Source of the DNA: Lactonifactor sp050944855
Lineage (GTDB): Bacteria > Bacillota > Clostridia > Lachnospirales > Lachnospiraceae
Length of the DNA: 64,000 nt
Reading direction: 5' to 3'
Assembly (NCBI GenBank): GCA_050944855.1
Contig: JBMNRU010000016.1
Span: 1 to 64,000, forward strand
The notes under the pieces are model-generated. The model was given only the letters and a program-made list of their open reading frames with translations, searched no databases and was not told where the DNA came from. Below, piece by piece: positions 53,775-62,439 of the stretch (positions within the stretch are counted from its first letter, which is position 1; the number at the start of each line of letters is the position of its first letter). A program made the translations under genes and the position numbers.

Positions 53775-54346
53775 GCTGGTGAATTCTCCTGTAATTGATA
53801 GATGCCGTTTATCAGTGTATGAACGGCAAAGTCGAAAGAAGCATCAATTGACAGCGGATTGCCGTAACCGCCATGATTTTCAATGGAAAGAAATCCCTGC
53901 AGCAGCCCTCGGAGGGTACGAACGATATGCACCTTTTGTTCATTCGTTATATGGTAAGCCTCCAGAACCTGAAAGAGTATTGCTACGATTCCTTCCGTAG
54001 CCTGCAGATGTTCGGCAGATTGGTACATGTTATACCACTGCATGGCTTCAAATAACCCTTTATGCTGTAAAGCAAAATTGCGATACGTATGACAGATCGC
54101 AAGGATCGCATCATCTTTTGCCTTGCCCAGGGCCGCATGCATCATCTCTGCCTCCAGCTTTTGCCAGGCATAAAGCATTAATTCCTTGTTTAATTCGTCA
54201 AGACCGGAGATATGTTTATAAAGAGACGGGGGTTTTATTCCCAGTTCAGACGCTAATTCTTTCAATGTAATATTAGAACATCCACGAATATCTGCCATAT
54301 TCGCTGCGGTTTCTAATATTATTTTTTTGTCTAATCCTGCCTTCAT
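53771..54346 (-). CDS. TetR-family repressor
   Basis: A 191-residue regulator. The HTH (about 5-50) has ITLKELASELGIKPPSLYKHI, and the ligand domain (about 75-185) is of the TetR_C_33-like helical type. The start at 54346 is chosen because the longer alternative would begin inside the promoter at 54384-54412. A perfect operator-like palindrome lies upstream, and the CPBP gene follows by overlap; it likely represses itself and the CPBP gene. Confidence 0.9.
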   Translation of the reverse strand: MKAGLDKKIILETAANMADIRGCSNITLKELASELGIKPPSLYKHISGLDELNKELMLYAWQKLEAEMMHAALGKAKDDAILAICHTYRNFALQHKGLFEAMQWYNMYQSAEHLQATEGIVAILFQVLEAYHITNEQKVHIVRTLRGLLQGFLSIENHGGYGNPLSIDASFDFAVHTLINGIYQLQENSPA

Positions 54347-54364
54347 GCTATCTTGATTTCCTTT

Positions 54365-54385
54365 CCGGCTAATTATATTAGCCGG
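54365..54385 (-). promoter_or_regulatory. TetR operator palindrome
   Basis: Nine-base half-sites CCGGCTAAT and ATTAGCCGG separated by 3 bp form a perfect palindrome. It overlaps the end of the -10 box and covers the transcription start, the classical place for TetR-type autorepression. Confidence 0.75.
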
Positions 54386-54412
54386 TATAGTATATGAAAA
54401 AATATTTGTCAA
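54384..54412 (-). promoter_or_regulatory. Promoter of TetR-CPBP operon
   Basis: On the minus strand TTGACA (54412-54407), 17-bp spacer, TATACC (54389-54384). It overlaps the operator by 2 bp. Confidence 0.75.
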
Positions 54413-54492
54413 GGATCATCTGTATAGATACCAATATTTGTATGCGTAATTTTCATTGACGACAGGCGGTTAATGTAAGATGATAAAATAAT

Positions 54493-54674
54493 CAATAAAA
54501 AGTTAACGTCCGTTCAGCCTGCGCCATTCGCAAAACCGCGCCTACAGCGCTCTCCGCTGCTGACGCAGCTTATTTTTGCTCATATACGGGCGCTCACCTC
54601 ATGCTTCACAGAATGTGCTCATTCATGCGAGCATGATTCGCCCATTTTGTGAAGCATGGCTGAACTTTTTATTG
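54493..54674. repeat. 182-bp palindromic element with terminal inverted repeats (MITE-like)
   Basis: Perfect 12-bp ends CAATAAAAAGTT (54493-54504) and AACTTTTTATTG (54663-54674). Inside them GTTCAGCC pairs with GGCTGAAC, and ATGCTTCACA (54601-54610) pairs with TTTGTGAAGCAT (near 54646-54657), with smaller nested hairpins between. There is no ORF. It lies between divergent genes (TetR and ECF sigma). The shape is that of a miniature inverted-repeat element or a structured RNA. No target duplication is obvious. Confidence 0.55.
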
Positions 54675-54775
54675 AAAATAAATTATTTTAAATCAATCAA
54701 GGGATATTTTTGCTGTACAAACGTCTAATCTATGTAAATAAAAAATGCTGGCCGGCATAGAGAGGAGAGAGCGAA

Positions 54776-55171
54776 TTGACAAAGGAAAAATTAGGAGAGC
54801 TGATTCTTTCATCGGAACGGCAGCTGTACGCGACGGCGAAGACCATTCTGGCAAGCGATCATGACTGTGCAGATGCAATACAGGAGACCATCGTGAAGGC
54901 TTTTTCCAATTATCCTGCGCTTAAGAATGATCGCTATGCGAAAACATGGCTGATGAGAATTCTGATCAATGAATGTTATAACATATGCAGAAGAGAAAGC
55001 AAAAAAGCAGCCATGGAAGAAGTGAATATGGAGTCAATGGCAAGTGTAGAAGAAAAGAAAGATTACAGTGAGCTGTATCGGGCGGTGAATGCTTTAAAGG
55101 ATGATCTTAGAATTCCGGTAATTTTATATTATATGGAAGGTTTTAATATAAAAATCCATATAATTTTCTAA
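54776..55171 (+). pseudogene. ECF sigma factor, 3' end cut by ICE insertion
   Basis: The first ~125 residues of an extracytoplasmic-function sigma factor. Region 2 is complete (SERQLYATAKTILASDHDCADAIQETIVKAF, residues about 15-45; YAKTWLMRILINECYNICRR, about 59-78), and region 4 starts (DDLRIPVILYYMEGFNIK) then ends in a foreign tail IHIIF and stop at 55171. The normal continuation, a KEIA-type helix-turn-helix, is missing. Translation starts at TTG 54776 after GAGGAGAG. The rest of the gene should lie past the right edge of the window, on the other side of the element. Confidence 0.8.
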
Positions 55172-55292
55172 CTATCTTTTCATAAGTTGGCAAATGTCGG
55201 TTTAGCCTGTATTTATCAGCATTTCCGGCATTTTTTCATTCGGAAGATATAACGCAAATCTCGGCATTTTCCGGTATGGCTTCGCAGTCAAA

Positions 55293-55328
55293 AGTAGTAA
55301 AAGTGTAGTAAAACCGACTTTTACTACT
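55293..55328. promoter_or_regulatory. Integrase arm-binding (DR2-like) repeats
   Basis: AGTAGTAAAA (55293-55302), TGTAGTAAAA (55304-55313) and the inverse TTTTACTACT (55319-55328) lie between the element end and the int stop. Tn916 has similar repeats bound by the N-terminal domain of Int. They sit about 140-170 bp inside the end, as expected. Confidence 0.65.
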
Positions 55329-56516
55329 TTATGCAATCAGCCTTTCCATTTCCGATTTTGCAGAATCGAACGTGGCGTGCGCGTAATAGTTCAGCGTCAT
55401 GCTGATATTGGAATGGCCCATGATGTACTGTAATGATTTCGGGTTCATTCCGGCGTTGGCTAACCGGGTACAGAACGTATGCCTTAGCGTGTGCGGCGTG
55501 ATGTGCGGCAATGCTGTTTCATGGCTCTTGTTGTATTTCTTTACAAGCCCTTTTAACATGGTTTCGTAATTTGCCGCCACCTTTGGAAGCCCGTTCTGGT
55601 TAAGGAACAAAAAATCTGTGTAGCCGTCAATAGTGATCGGCTCTGCCTTTCCACGCTCTTTGAGCACCCGTTTAAATGCCTGACAGACTTTATTGCTCAT
55701 GGGAATCTGACGGATGCCGTTCTTTGTTTTCGGAGTTTCTATGTAGTAGCCGGCTTCGGAATCTTTCAAAAGCTGGTGGTCTACATGGATTATCCGATTT
55801 TCAAAATCCAGTTTGGAAGTAAGCCCGCACAGTTCAGAGATACGGAGCCCTGTGCCAAGCAGTATGACAAGTTCGTCAGCATATTTGCGGTATACCCTGT
55901 CGCTTTCTGCAAAGGCAATCAGGCTTTCTTCCTGCTCCGGTGTCAGCGCCGCCTTTTGTTTCGTGTCGTCCTCAAGGACCGTATTCAGGGCGAAGTTAAA
56001 CGGATTCTTCCTGATACAGTCGTCCTCAATCGCCGTATAAAACGCTGCTTTCAATGAACGCTTGTAATTGCTGATTGTCTTGTAGGCGAATCCCTTTTCA
56101 CTCATTCTGACAGCCCATTCTTTTGCGTCCGACAGTTTCACGCTGTCAATGCTCCTTGCCCCGAGCGAATCATTTTTCAAAAGGTTCATAAGGTGCTGCC
56201 GGCCTTTTTCCGTATTGCGCCTGACATTCTTCCTATGGCCTATCTGCTTTGCGTAAAGCTGGCAGACCGTCATTTTCTTCCCGATTGTGTCGATACCGTC
56301 GTCAAGGTCTTTCTGGATTTCTTTTACCTTATCCCGAAGCGGAATATCGTCACGTTTTCCGGCAGGCGTCTTGTCCGTAGCGGTCAACTTCCAAGAATAC
56401 ACGAATTGAGGTTTTCCGTTTGCGTCCGTATATTTATATGCGTATCTCCCGTCTTTTCTCTGGCTCTCTCCAGTCCGTAAAATGCGGCCTTTGTTATCCC
56501 GTCTTTTCTCTGACAT
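55329..56516 (-). CDS. int: Tn916-family tyrosine integrase
   Basis: A 395-residue site-specific recombinase. N-terminal arm-binding domain of the Tn916 type (RRDNKGRILRTGESQRKDG and YAYKYTDANGKPQFVYSW, residues about 4-40), core-binding domain (about 90-180), and catalytic domain with Arg in LGTGLRISELCGL, HTLRHTFCTRLANAG, GHSNISMTL and the nucleophile in NYYAHATF. Slightly shorter than Int-Tn916 (405). AAAGGAG precedes the start at 56516. It is intact, so the element may still excise. Confidence 0.95.
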   Translation of the reverse strand: MSEKRRDNKGRILRTGESQRKDGRYAYKYTDANGKPQFVYSWKLTATDKTPAGKRDDIPLRDKVKEIQKDLDDGIDTIGKKMTVCQLYAKQIGHRKNVRRNTEKGRQHLMNLLKNDSLGARSIDSVKLSDAKEWAVRMSEKGFAYKTISNYKRSLKAAFYTAIEDDCIRKNPFNFALNTVLEDDTKQKAALTPEQEESLIAFAESDRVYRKYADELVILLGTGLRISELCGLTSKLDFENRIIHVDHQLLKDSEAGYYIETPKTKNGIRQIPMSNKVCQAFKRVLKERGKAEPITIDGYTDFLFLNQNGLPKVAANYETMLKGLVKKYNKSHETALPHITPHTLRHTFCTRLANAGMNPKSLQYIMGHSNISMTLNYYAHATFDSAKSEMERLIA

Positions 56517-56604
56517 GATGTGAAGCTCCTTTCCAAGCTGGAATGAGCCTTGATACGGTATATGTATATTATACCGCACTTCCGGCACATTTTCAGCCTT
56601 TTTA

Positions 56605-56808
56605 TCAGATTGCGTCCAGAGAATCTATGACTTTCTCAAACTGTTTTCTCTTAATCTGGACACGGTTCCCGTTCATAATCAGCCAGCCGGCAGAATGGTT
56701 TTCCTCCACAATCCTACGGAGTTTTTTCTCCCCGATACGGAAGTATTTTGCTGCTTCTTCAATCGTAAGCGTATATTTTTCCCAAACAGGCACATCAGTA
56801 TTATTCAT
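56605..56808 (-). CDS. xis: Excisionase Xis of Tn916 family
   Basis: A 67-residue protein, the same length as Tn916 Xis. It has the winged-helix pattern LTIEEAAKYFRIGEKKLRRI and ends GNRVQIKRKQFEKVIDSL. It steers Int toward excision by bending the element ends. Located 88 bp upstream of int. AAGGAGG precedes the start. Confidence 0.93.
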   Translation of the reverse strand: MNNTDVPVWEKYTLTIEEAAKYFRIGEKKLRRIVEENHSAGWLIMNGNRVQIKRKQFEKVIDSLDAI

Positions 56809-57194
56809 TGTGTAACACCTCCTTTACTGTGTCATAAGAAGCAGATAAATGGCTCCGGCAAGCTCCACAGGACTTTCACCTTTCCCATTCTGATGGGCCG
56901 AACCGCGTCATGCGGGTGTATCATTATCCAGATATACAGGTCATGGCTAAGCGGCTATTCCACAAGCCGCCCCCGGATCACTGTATGAACCGCTCGCTCT
57001 TTCAAGGTCATGGCGTACAATTTCCACTGGCTCGCTGCATATCAAACGTATTTATCTGCTTTATTCACTTGTCAAAGAACACCGACTGTTTTTGCCAGTC
57101 TGTGAAAATCCACTATGAAGATAATGGACTTTCATACACTGGCAAAGGCAGGGCAGGAAAGAGGGAATCATCAAATCATGCCCTGTAAACCTTT
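56809..57194. other. Spacer between xis and orf8, no gene seen
   Basis: About 385 bp. No convincing ORF on either strand. It contains an imperfect inverted repeat: TTTGCCAGT (57091-57099) with ACTGGCAAA (57138-57146), extended inward by partial matches. The corresponding spacer in Tn916-like elements carries regulatory signals for xis-int; a similar role is a guess. Confidence 0.5.
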
Positions 57195-57434
57195 TTAAAC
57201 GATTTCCAATTCAAATTTCTGTGCCATCTGCATGACCGCTTCACGGATTCTGCCTTTCAGCTCCATATCGACAGCGATATGGATATTCCCGTATGCGTCA
57301 TATAACGGTCTGAGGCTGGCTTTTGCTATGTATGCGTCATAGAACAAAAGGAGCTTGTCTATGGCCTGTTCATCGCCCTTTGCCGCGGCCGCAATCAAGC
57401 GGTAGGGAGGGCATTGCCTGATGGATTTTTTCAA
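57195..57434 (-). CDS. Tn916 ORF8-like helix-turn-helix protein
   Basis: A 79-residue protein with the ORF8-type pattern YRLIAAAAKGDEQAIDKLLLFYDAYI and VDMELKGRIREAVMQMAQKF. In Tn916, orf7 and orf8 activate transcription of the conjugation genes after circularisation. It lies 4 bp after the orf7-like gene. Confidence 0.9.
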   Translation of the reverse strand: MKKSIRQCPPYRLIAAAAKGDEQAIDKLLLFYDAYIAKASLRPLYDAYGNIHIAVDMELKGRIREAVMQMAQKFELEIV

Positions 57435-57438
57435 CGCT

Positions 57439-57858
57439 TCATTCCTCCTGTAAATAATTTCTCAATTCTTCCAGCGAGTTCATGCGGTTCCTGTGGGAAG
57501 AACGTCTGGAAATATGCAGTATCCCGCCGATTTCAATGTCGCTCATTTCAAGGAAATAAAACATGAGTATGATATTCCTTTTCCTTTCAGGAAGCTTCAT
57601 CAATGCTTCGCCAAGTTCCTCGTCTGCCACGCGGACTTCCATACCATAAACATCAAAGGAGACAATCCCTAATTCATACTTGTCCAATACTTGAAAAGTC
57701 TGTACCGTCATGTCAGGAAGTTCCGAAAACGGAGTTTCGTGTCTGGCCCGTCTGGTTAATTCCCGGTTATAGTCCTTAACCGTCGTGTCAACCACTTTTT
57801 TGAAAAGCGTATTGAACTGGAGACGGATAGAATCTTCAAAAGAGCAAGGTTTCATCAT
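57439..57858 (-). CDS. Tn916 ORF7-like sigma-70-type protein
   Basis: A 139-residue protein, about the same length as ORF7 of Tn916. The C-terminal half looks like sigma region 4 (ALMKLPERKRNIILMFYFLEMSDIEIGGIL, residues about 85-115). GAGGGGGTG precedes two adjacent ATGs at 57858 and 57855. Works with the orf8-like protein as a regulator of transfer. It is the first gene after the DGR cargo. Confidence 0.9.
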   Translation of the reverse strand: MMKPCSFEDSIRLQFNTLFKKVVDTTVKDYNRELTRRARHETPFSELPDMTVQTFQVLDKYELGIVSFDVYGMEVRVADEELGEALMKLPERKRNIILMFYFLEMSDIEIGGILHISRRSSHRNRMNSLEELRNYLQEE

Positions 57859-57974
57859 CACACCCCCTCTCTGCCTGCGGCGAAAATCGGTATCTCCCTC
57901 TTTCCGCACCAACACTCGATAGCGGGGCGTGATTTGTGACGCTGTTTCATGGGAAATTTCAAAAAAATTTCCGG

Positions 57975-58015
57975 CACAAAAAAAAGCCTTACTGATGTAA
58001 ACATCAGCAGGCTTT
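57975..58015 (-). terminator. Terminator after DGR variable-protein gene
   Basis: On the minus strand a stem pairing 58015-58002 with 57997-57983 (one mismatch) is followed by a run of eight T. It would end the DGR transcript before the orf7-orf8 genes. Confidence 0.75.
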
Positions 58016-58122
58016 CCTACAATATGTGATAAAATATGACATTGGAAAGGCTTGAAGGTACTGTCAGGGGTTAAAGATTTTTTCGGGAGTACCTTCTTGC
58101 CTTCTTATCGTTCAAATGCCTT

Positions 58123-61050
58123 TCACTTCCTTTTGTGTTTTAAATATGTTTCCCACTTCCTTATCTGGATGGCAAACGCCGTCAGCAGGGCAGAAAGCAC
58201 AAGGAGCAGCGCCCATAAAGCGGCGTCCGTGTTATCTCCTGTCTGCGGTGAACGGGCGGCAGTGGAGTCTCCTTTTTCGGAATCACCCGGAGTTGTCGGT
58301 GTTCCCTGTTTTTCCGCTTCTGCAACCGTAAAATGAGTGGAAACTTCCCCATCGTCATATACAAAGGTCAGCGTATGGACCCCGGCAGACAACGCGGCAA
58401 GGTAGCTCTCTTTCAGCGTGACGACCGTGCTTCCTGATTTTGCGTCGTATTCCGAGGCAGCAACCGCAGCCCCGTCTACCTTAATCCCGGTGAATTTTGA
58501 GAACTCGCCGTTCGCCGTAATGGTCAGATTGCCGCTTCCTTTCCAGGTCTGGTCTGCGCCCTCAAGAATCTTGTAACGGCTTTCCGGAGTTCCCGTTGCC
58601 GGGATTGTCTCTGTTTCCAGAACTTCTCCGCAGACGGTACATTCCTTATGCTTTGTACCGTCGGTGGTTTCGGTTGCTTCTTTATCAACAATCCAATCGC
58701 CGGGTTGATGTTTTAACGCCGTACCCGCTTTTTCCCTTGTGGTTTTATCGCCGCAATCCTTGCAGACGCCTGTTTCGGTTCCGTTCTTTCCACAGGCCGC
58801 GTCATTGTTATAAGTCCACTCGTAATCATGCTCTAACATGCTGCCATCGTCAGGAAGCGTATTCGTGCTGCCGCAGCCAAAATCACATGAGGCAGTTTTT
58901 GTTCCGTCTTTTGTACAGGTTGCATCATGATTGGGAACATAATTTGTATATTTGTGGTCTACCCTTGGAAGCGGCTGGCTGTCTTTCGTCGCGTCACAGT
59001 TCTTGCAATGAATGGACTGGCTGCCGTCATTCTGGCAGGTAGGCTCTCTGTCAACCGTCGGCGTATCTTCCCATTCATGGCCGTTTGGATTCAGGTTTTC
59101 TGTTTCTGAAAATCCACAAACCGTACAAACATGTCTCCGGCTCCCTCCCTGCTCGCAAGTAGGAGCCTGAATGTTTTCCCATTCTCCAAAGGGATGGGGG
59201 ATCATGTCTGTTTCGCTATCCGTATACGTGTCATTACAATTTTGACAGGTATGGGTCGTATATCCTTTTTGCGTACAGGACGGCGGCGTTATTATATCGT
59301 TATAATCATGTTCCATTACTTTAAACTGTAAAGTTTTACTGACCGTATTACAATTATCGGCAGATACGGAAAGCTGCGCCTGGTATTCCTTTACGGCGAG
59401 ATTATCTTCTGGCACTACCGTAACCTTGAGCGTTCCATTTGGTTGTATAGATGTTACCGTATTATCCCAAGTCAGTGCAAAGTCACCGGAATCCGCACCG
59501 CCAACCGTTATCTGGACATTCGTTAATTCCATATTCCCTGTATTGGCGATGGTAAATTCCTGCGCCGTAACCTTATCAGAGGCATATCCCACACAGGCGC
59601 TCCCAAAGGTTCCGTTCCCGGATAAATCCATGCCGTATACTTTCTGTGTTGCCGCAGGAAGCGTCAGGCTCACATCTGCGGCTGGCGTTCCCGATACCGT
59701 AATCCGGCTGTCGCTGTTTCTTGTGACGGTAATTCTGTTTTGTCCGGCAACGCTGTAATCAGCAGGGAACATATAGCCGGATTCTGCCTCGATCACAATA
59801 TCCGTCATTGATTGGCCATCATCTACCTGTTGCGTAAGATTGCCCGATTGTACCTGCATTCCGATTCCAGGCGCTACATGGACGTCATGCCATTTTACCC
59901 CTGTCGACTGTGTCGCCATTGTCGCATAAGTTTTTCTTTCTCCTCCTTTTGTTTTTTCCAGCCATACCTTGCAATTTTCAAAACTGGTAAATCCAGTTCC
60001 CATATCACTGGCAGAAACAGAAGTTTTGCCGCTGACTGCTTTCGCCCACGCGCCGTCTTTGTTCTGTGCTACCAGATAGGCACCTGACGGAACACCTGTT
60101 ACATCCACTTTTGTATAATCGTTGACTACCTTTGCCGCGCCGAGACTGCCGGCGCTGTACCGCAGGGTAAATGCCCCGTCTCCATCAGTATCCGCAAGTG
60201 TTAAAGCTCCGTCAGAGACGGCTGCTGGCGCAGCAGATGCAAAGATGACAGATGACAGATTCAGCTCAAAAGCGGGCACCAGCGCGTTAGCATAGTTGAC
60301 AAAGTCGTCGTTCACAAGGTTGCCCGGCCAAGCGATCAGCGCAAAGTCACTATAGTACATGCGCGGCGCGCGCAGCCAAAAAGAACCAGCATTTCCCCAA
60401 TACCCTTTATCAATGCGAAGTCCTCCGTTGAGCGAATTTGAATTGTTTGTTCCCACTGTAATATACTGATCAGCATTATAATCCCCGTAAGCAAGATATA
60501 GCTTTTCTGTTGTGGAATAGACACTGCTGTTTTTCGTGTCGTTTGTATAGATTGTGGTGGTATTCATCAGGGCTTGTTCGGCATCCGTGAAATTTGATTT
60601 TTCCAACTCTTGAAGTTTTGTTCTTAATGGGCTTGCGCCGTAATGGTTTGGATAAACCTCTGATGGCGCAGAACTTCCTGTGCTTGTATAATCACAATTC
60701 CAACCCGTATTATATGTTTTATTGCTGTTATAATTTGATTCAAACACTTGCCTTGTTGCCAGCGGGCTTGCCGCAAACAAAGTCATGCTACCCGTACTCT
60801 GGCTGCCCGCAATCCACCACTGCTGATTGTTATTTCCGAAATACACCTTTGCGGGATTTACACCATCGCCACCATCGTTCGTTCTATCATCTGTATTGAA
60901 TTGCATTAATTCTGTTTTCATTGCAAACTGCGTGTTGTCCGGCGATTCTGCCGCATGGACTTCCGTGTAAAATGCTGGAAACAGATTAACTGTCATTACC
61001 GCCGCCAGCAGAAGCGCGCCTGCCTTTTTCTTTAAATTTCTTTGTTTCAA
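58123..61050 (-). CDS. DGR variable surface protein, sortase anchored
   Basis: Target of the retroelement, about 975 residues. Signal peptide (LKKKAGALLLAAVMTVNLFP, cleavage after VHA near residue 34); a DUF6273/C-type-lectin-like domain (about 55-275) that contains the VR at about 219-259; Ig-like and choice-of-anchor-like segments (about 280-575); six Cys-pair repeats of the form CxxxGxxxxxCxxC (about 580-820); an X2-like Ig domain (about 835-925); a Thr/Pro/Ser spacer; and a cell-wall signal SPQTGD with membrane helix and basic tail. TTG at 61050 is chosen because GGGAG lies upstream; another TTG at 61095 overlaps the RT gene. Probably a displayed ligand-binding protein. Confidence 0.88.
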   Translation of the reverse strand: MKQRNLKKKAGALLLAAVMTVNLFPAFYTEVHAAESPDNTQFAMKTELMQFNTDDRTNDGGDGVNPAKVYFGNNNQQWWIAGSQSTGSMTLFAASPLATRQVFESNYNSNKTYNTGWNCDYTSTGSSAPSEVYPNHYGASPLRTKLQELEKSNFTDAEQALMNTTTIYTNDTKNSSVYSTTEKLYLAYGDYNADQYITVGTNNSNSLNGGLRIDKGYWGNAGSFWLRAPRMYYSDFALIAWPGNLVNDDFVNYANALVPAFELNLSSVIFASAAPAAVSDGALTLADTDGDGAFTLRYSAGSLGAAKVVNDYTKVDVTGVPSGAYLVAQNKDGAWAKAVSGKTSVSASDMGTGFTSFENCKVWLEKTKGGERKTYATMATQSTGVKWHDVHVAPGIGMQVQSGNLTQQVDDGQSMTDIVIEAESGYMFPADYSVAGQNRITVTRNSDSRITVSGTPAADVSLTLPAATQKVYGMDLSGNGTFGSACVGYASDKVTAQEFTIANTGNMELTNVQITVGGADSGDFALTWDNTVTSIQPNGTLKVTVVPEDNLAVKEYQAQLSVSADNCNTVSKTLQFKVMEHDYNDIITPPSCTQKGYTTHTCQNCNDTYTDSETDMIPHPFGEWENIQAPTCEQGGSRRHVCTVCGFSETENLNPNGHEWEDTPTVDREPTCQNDGSQSIHCKNCDATKDSQPLPRVDHKYTNYVPNHDATCTKDGTKTASCDFGCGSTNTLPDDGSMLEHDYEWTYNNDAACGKNGTETGVCKDCGDKTTREKAGTALKHQPGDWIVDKEATETTDGTKHKECTVCGEVLETETIPATGTPESRYKILEGADQTWKGSGNLTITANGEFSKFTGIKVDGAAVAASEYDAKSGSTVVTLKESYLAALSAGVHTLTFVYDDGEVSTHFTVAEAEKQGTPTTPGDSEKGDSTAARSPQTGDNTDAALWALLLVLSALLTAFAIQIRKWETYLKHKRK
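60272..60391 (-). repeat. Variable repeat (VR) of the DGR
   Basis: Aligns without gaps over 120 bp to the TR at 62293-62412 (offset 2021). On the coding strand I count 23 differences: 19 at TR adenines, 4 elsewhere. The 15 bases at the 3' end (60272-60286) are identical and GC-rich, as expected for the initiation-of-homing site. Diversified codons give Arg, Tyr, Tyr, Ser, Asp, Phe and others where TR has mostly Asn. Fixed residues FWLRAP, AWPGN and ALVPA form the scaffold. Confidence 0.95.
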
Positions 61051-61069
61051 ATTCTTCTTTCTCCCGTCT

Positions 61070-62098
61070 TTATTCTTGATGCCTGCTAAGGACAAAGTTT
61101 TTATATGCGTGCGTTCTCAATTTCCATGTATGCCCATATTTCAAATGCCCCTGATAACTGTTCAGGCTCTGCGTAATCTCGTCAAGCGTCTTTGTTCCCT
61201 GTGCGTACTGCTTTTGAAACGCTTTCAGGCGGCGCTTAAACCTTTTTTTATTTGATGTCCTGAGCCTTTTAATGACCTTTCCTGTATCAGCCATATAAAA
61301 ATGCCACCCCAGAAAATCAACTCCCTGCGAAATCGGGAATATCTGTGTTTTCTGGTTAAACTCCAACTTTTCCTCTGCAATCAAATCCTGCATTTGCCGC
61401 AGGCATTCTTGCAGGTATTCCTTACTCTTATGAATCAGGACTCCATCGTCCATATAACGGACATACCCTTTGATACGAAGTTTTTCTTTTATCAGCCGGT
61501 CTAACCGGTCCAGATAATACAGGGCAAACCACTGGCTGCTTTGGTTTCCCATCGGAAGCCCTTTTCCTATGTCTGCTGCATAACTGTCTATAATGAGATA
61601 CAACAGCGTTTTCACTTCTTCGTCTGGAAAGCGGGCCAGCTTTTCTTTCAACACCTCATGGTCGATACTTGGAAAATATTTCCGTATATCAAATTTAAGG
61701 ATATATCCCTCTGCGCCATATTTTTTATAATGGTCGCGAAAGAATTGTTCCAAACGCTTTAACGCAAAATGTGTTCCTTTTCCCTGTCTGCACGCCGCAT
61801 TGTCATAAATCAATCTCGGCTCAAAATAGGGACGAAGTATCGTATCGCATAACAGATGTTGGAACACCCTGTCCGCAAAAGATAACGCCTGTATCTCTCT
61901 TTCTTTCGGGTCGTATATCATAAACTTGTGGTAACCGCTTGGCTCATACGCCCGGTTCTTCAATCGTTCCTGAAGATACCAAAGCTGCATATGCAAATTG
62001 CTTTCATACTGTATCACTTCGTTTTTATGGTGTTTCCCTTTGGCGCTTTGCCGGTATGCCCGGTAAATATTGTCAAATTCCGTCAGGCGTTCATACAT
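61070..62098 (-). CDS. DGR reverse transcriptase
   Basis: A 342-residue reverse transcriptase of the DGR class. Motifs: ALSFADRVFQHLLCDTI (about 71-87), FDIRKYFPSI (136-145), GLPMGNQSSQWFA (180-192, the motif-4 SQ variant typical of DGR enzymes), catalytic YMDD (215-218), and FLGWHFY. It copies TR RNA with errors at adenines and the cDNA replaces VR. AAGGTGG precedes the start. Its 3' end adjoins the variable protein gene. It is far too short for a group II intron protein and has no maturase domain. Confidence 0.95.
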   Translation of the reverse strand: MYERLTEFDNIYRAYRQSAKGKHHKNEVIQYESNLHMQLWYLQERLKNRAYEPSGYHKFMIYDPKEREIQALSFADRVFQHLLCDTILRPYFEPRLIYDNAACRQGKGTHFALKRLEQFFRDHYKKYGAEGYILKFDIRKYFPSIDHEVLKEKLARFPDEEVKTLLYLIIDSYAADIGKGLPMGNQSSQWFALYYLDRLDRLIKEKLRIKGYVRYMDDGVLIHKSKEYLQECLRQMQDLIAEEKLEFNQKTQIFPISQGVDFLGWHFYMADTGKVIKRLRTSNKKRFKRRLKAFQKQYAQGTKTLDEITQSLNSYQGHLKYGHTWKLRTHAYKNFVLSRHQE

Positions 62099-62292
62099 TT
62101 CTTGCCCACCACCTTATTTTTCATAGGGCTGTCAGTGCAAAACAAATCTGCTCTGCCACAGAAAGAAAGAGAAACCCGTCCTTTCTTCTGACAGCATGTG
62201 TTTTTCCAGAGTATCCTCTGAAAAGGAATTGAATTCCTTTGCCTTATGTGCGGGGCAGCCTGCTTAGGTCTGCCATCTGACGACAAGGCCAT

Positions 62293-62412
62293 GCGGGCAC
62301 CAGCGCGTGATCATTGTTGACATTGTTGTTGTTCACATAGTTGCCCGGCCAAGCGGCCAGCGCATTGTTTCTATTGTTCATGTTCGGCGCGCGCAGCCAA
62401 AAATTACCATTA
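62293..62412 (-). repeat. Template repeat (TR) of the DGR
   Basis: Noncoding 120-bp template between avd and RT. Read in the VR frame it encodes an Asn-rich stretch (FWLRAPNMNNRNN then ALAAWPGNYVNNNNVNND), the sign of a DGR template rich in AAC/AAT codons. Weaker similarity to the target continues 5' of this but with gaps. The spacer to RT has a perfect hairpin AAAGGAATT / AATTCCTTT (62222-62230 with 62232-62240), possibly part of the TR RNA structure. Confidence 0.95.
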
Positions 62413-62439
62413 CAATCCAATCCCTATATGCGAAAGGGT

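Noticed and set aside
61070..62098. Group II intron or retron reverse transcriptase
   Set aside because: No maturase domain or intron RNA structure; the adjacent TR, VR and avd make it a DGR enzyme.
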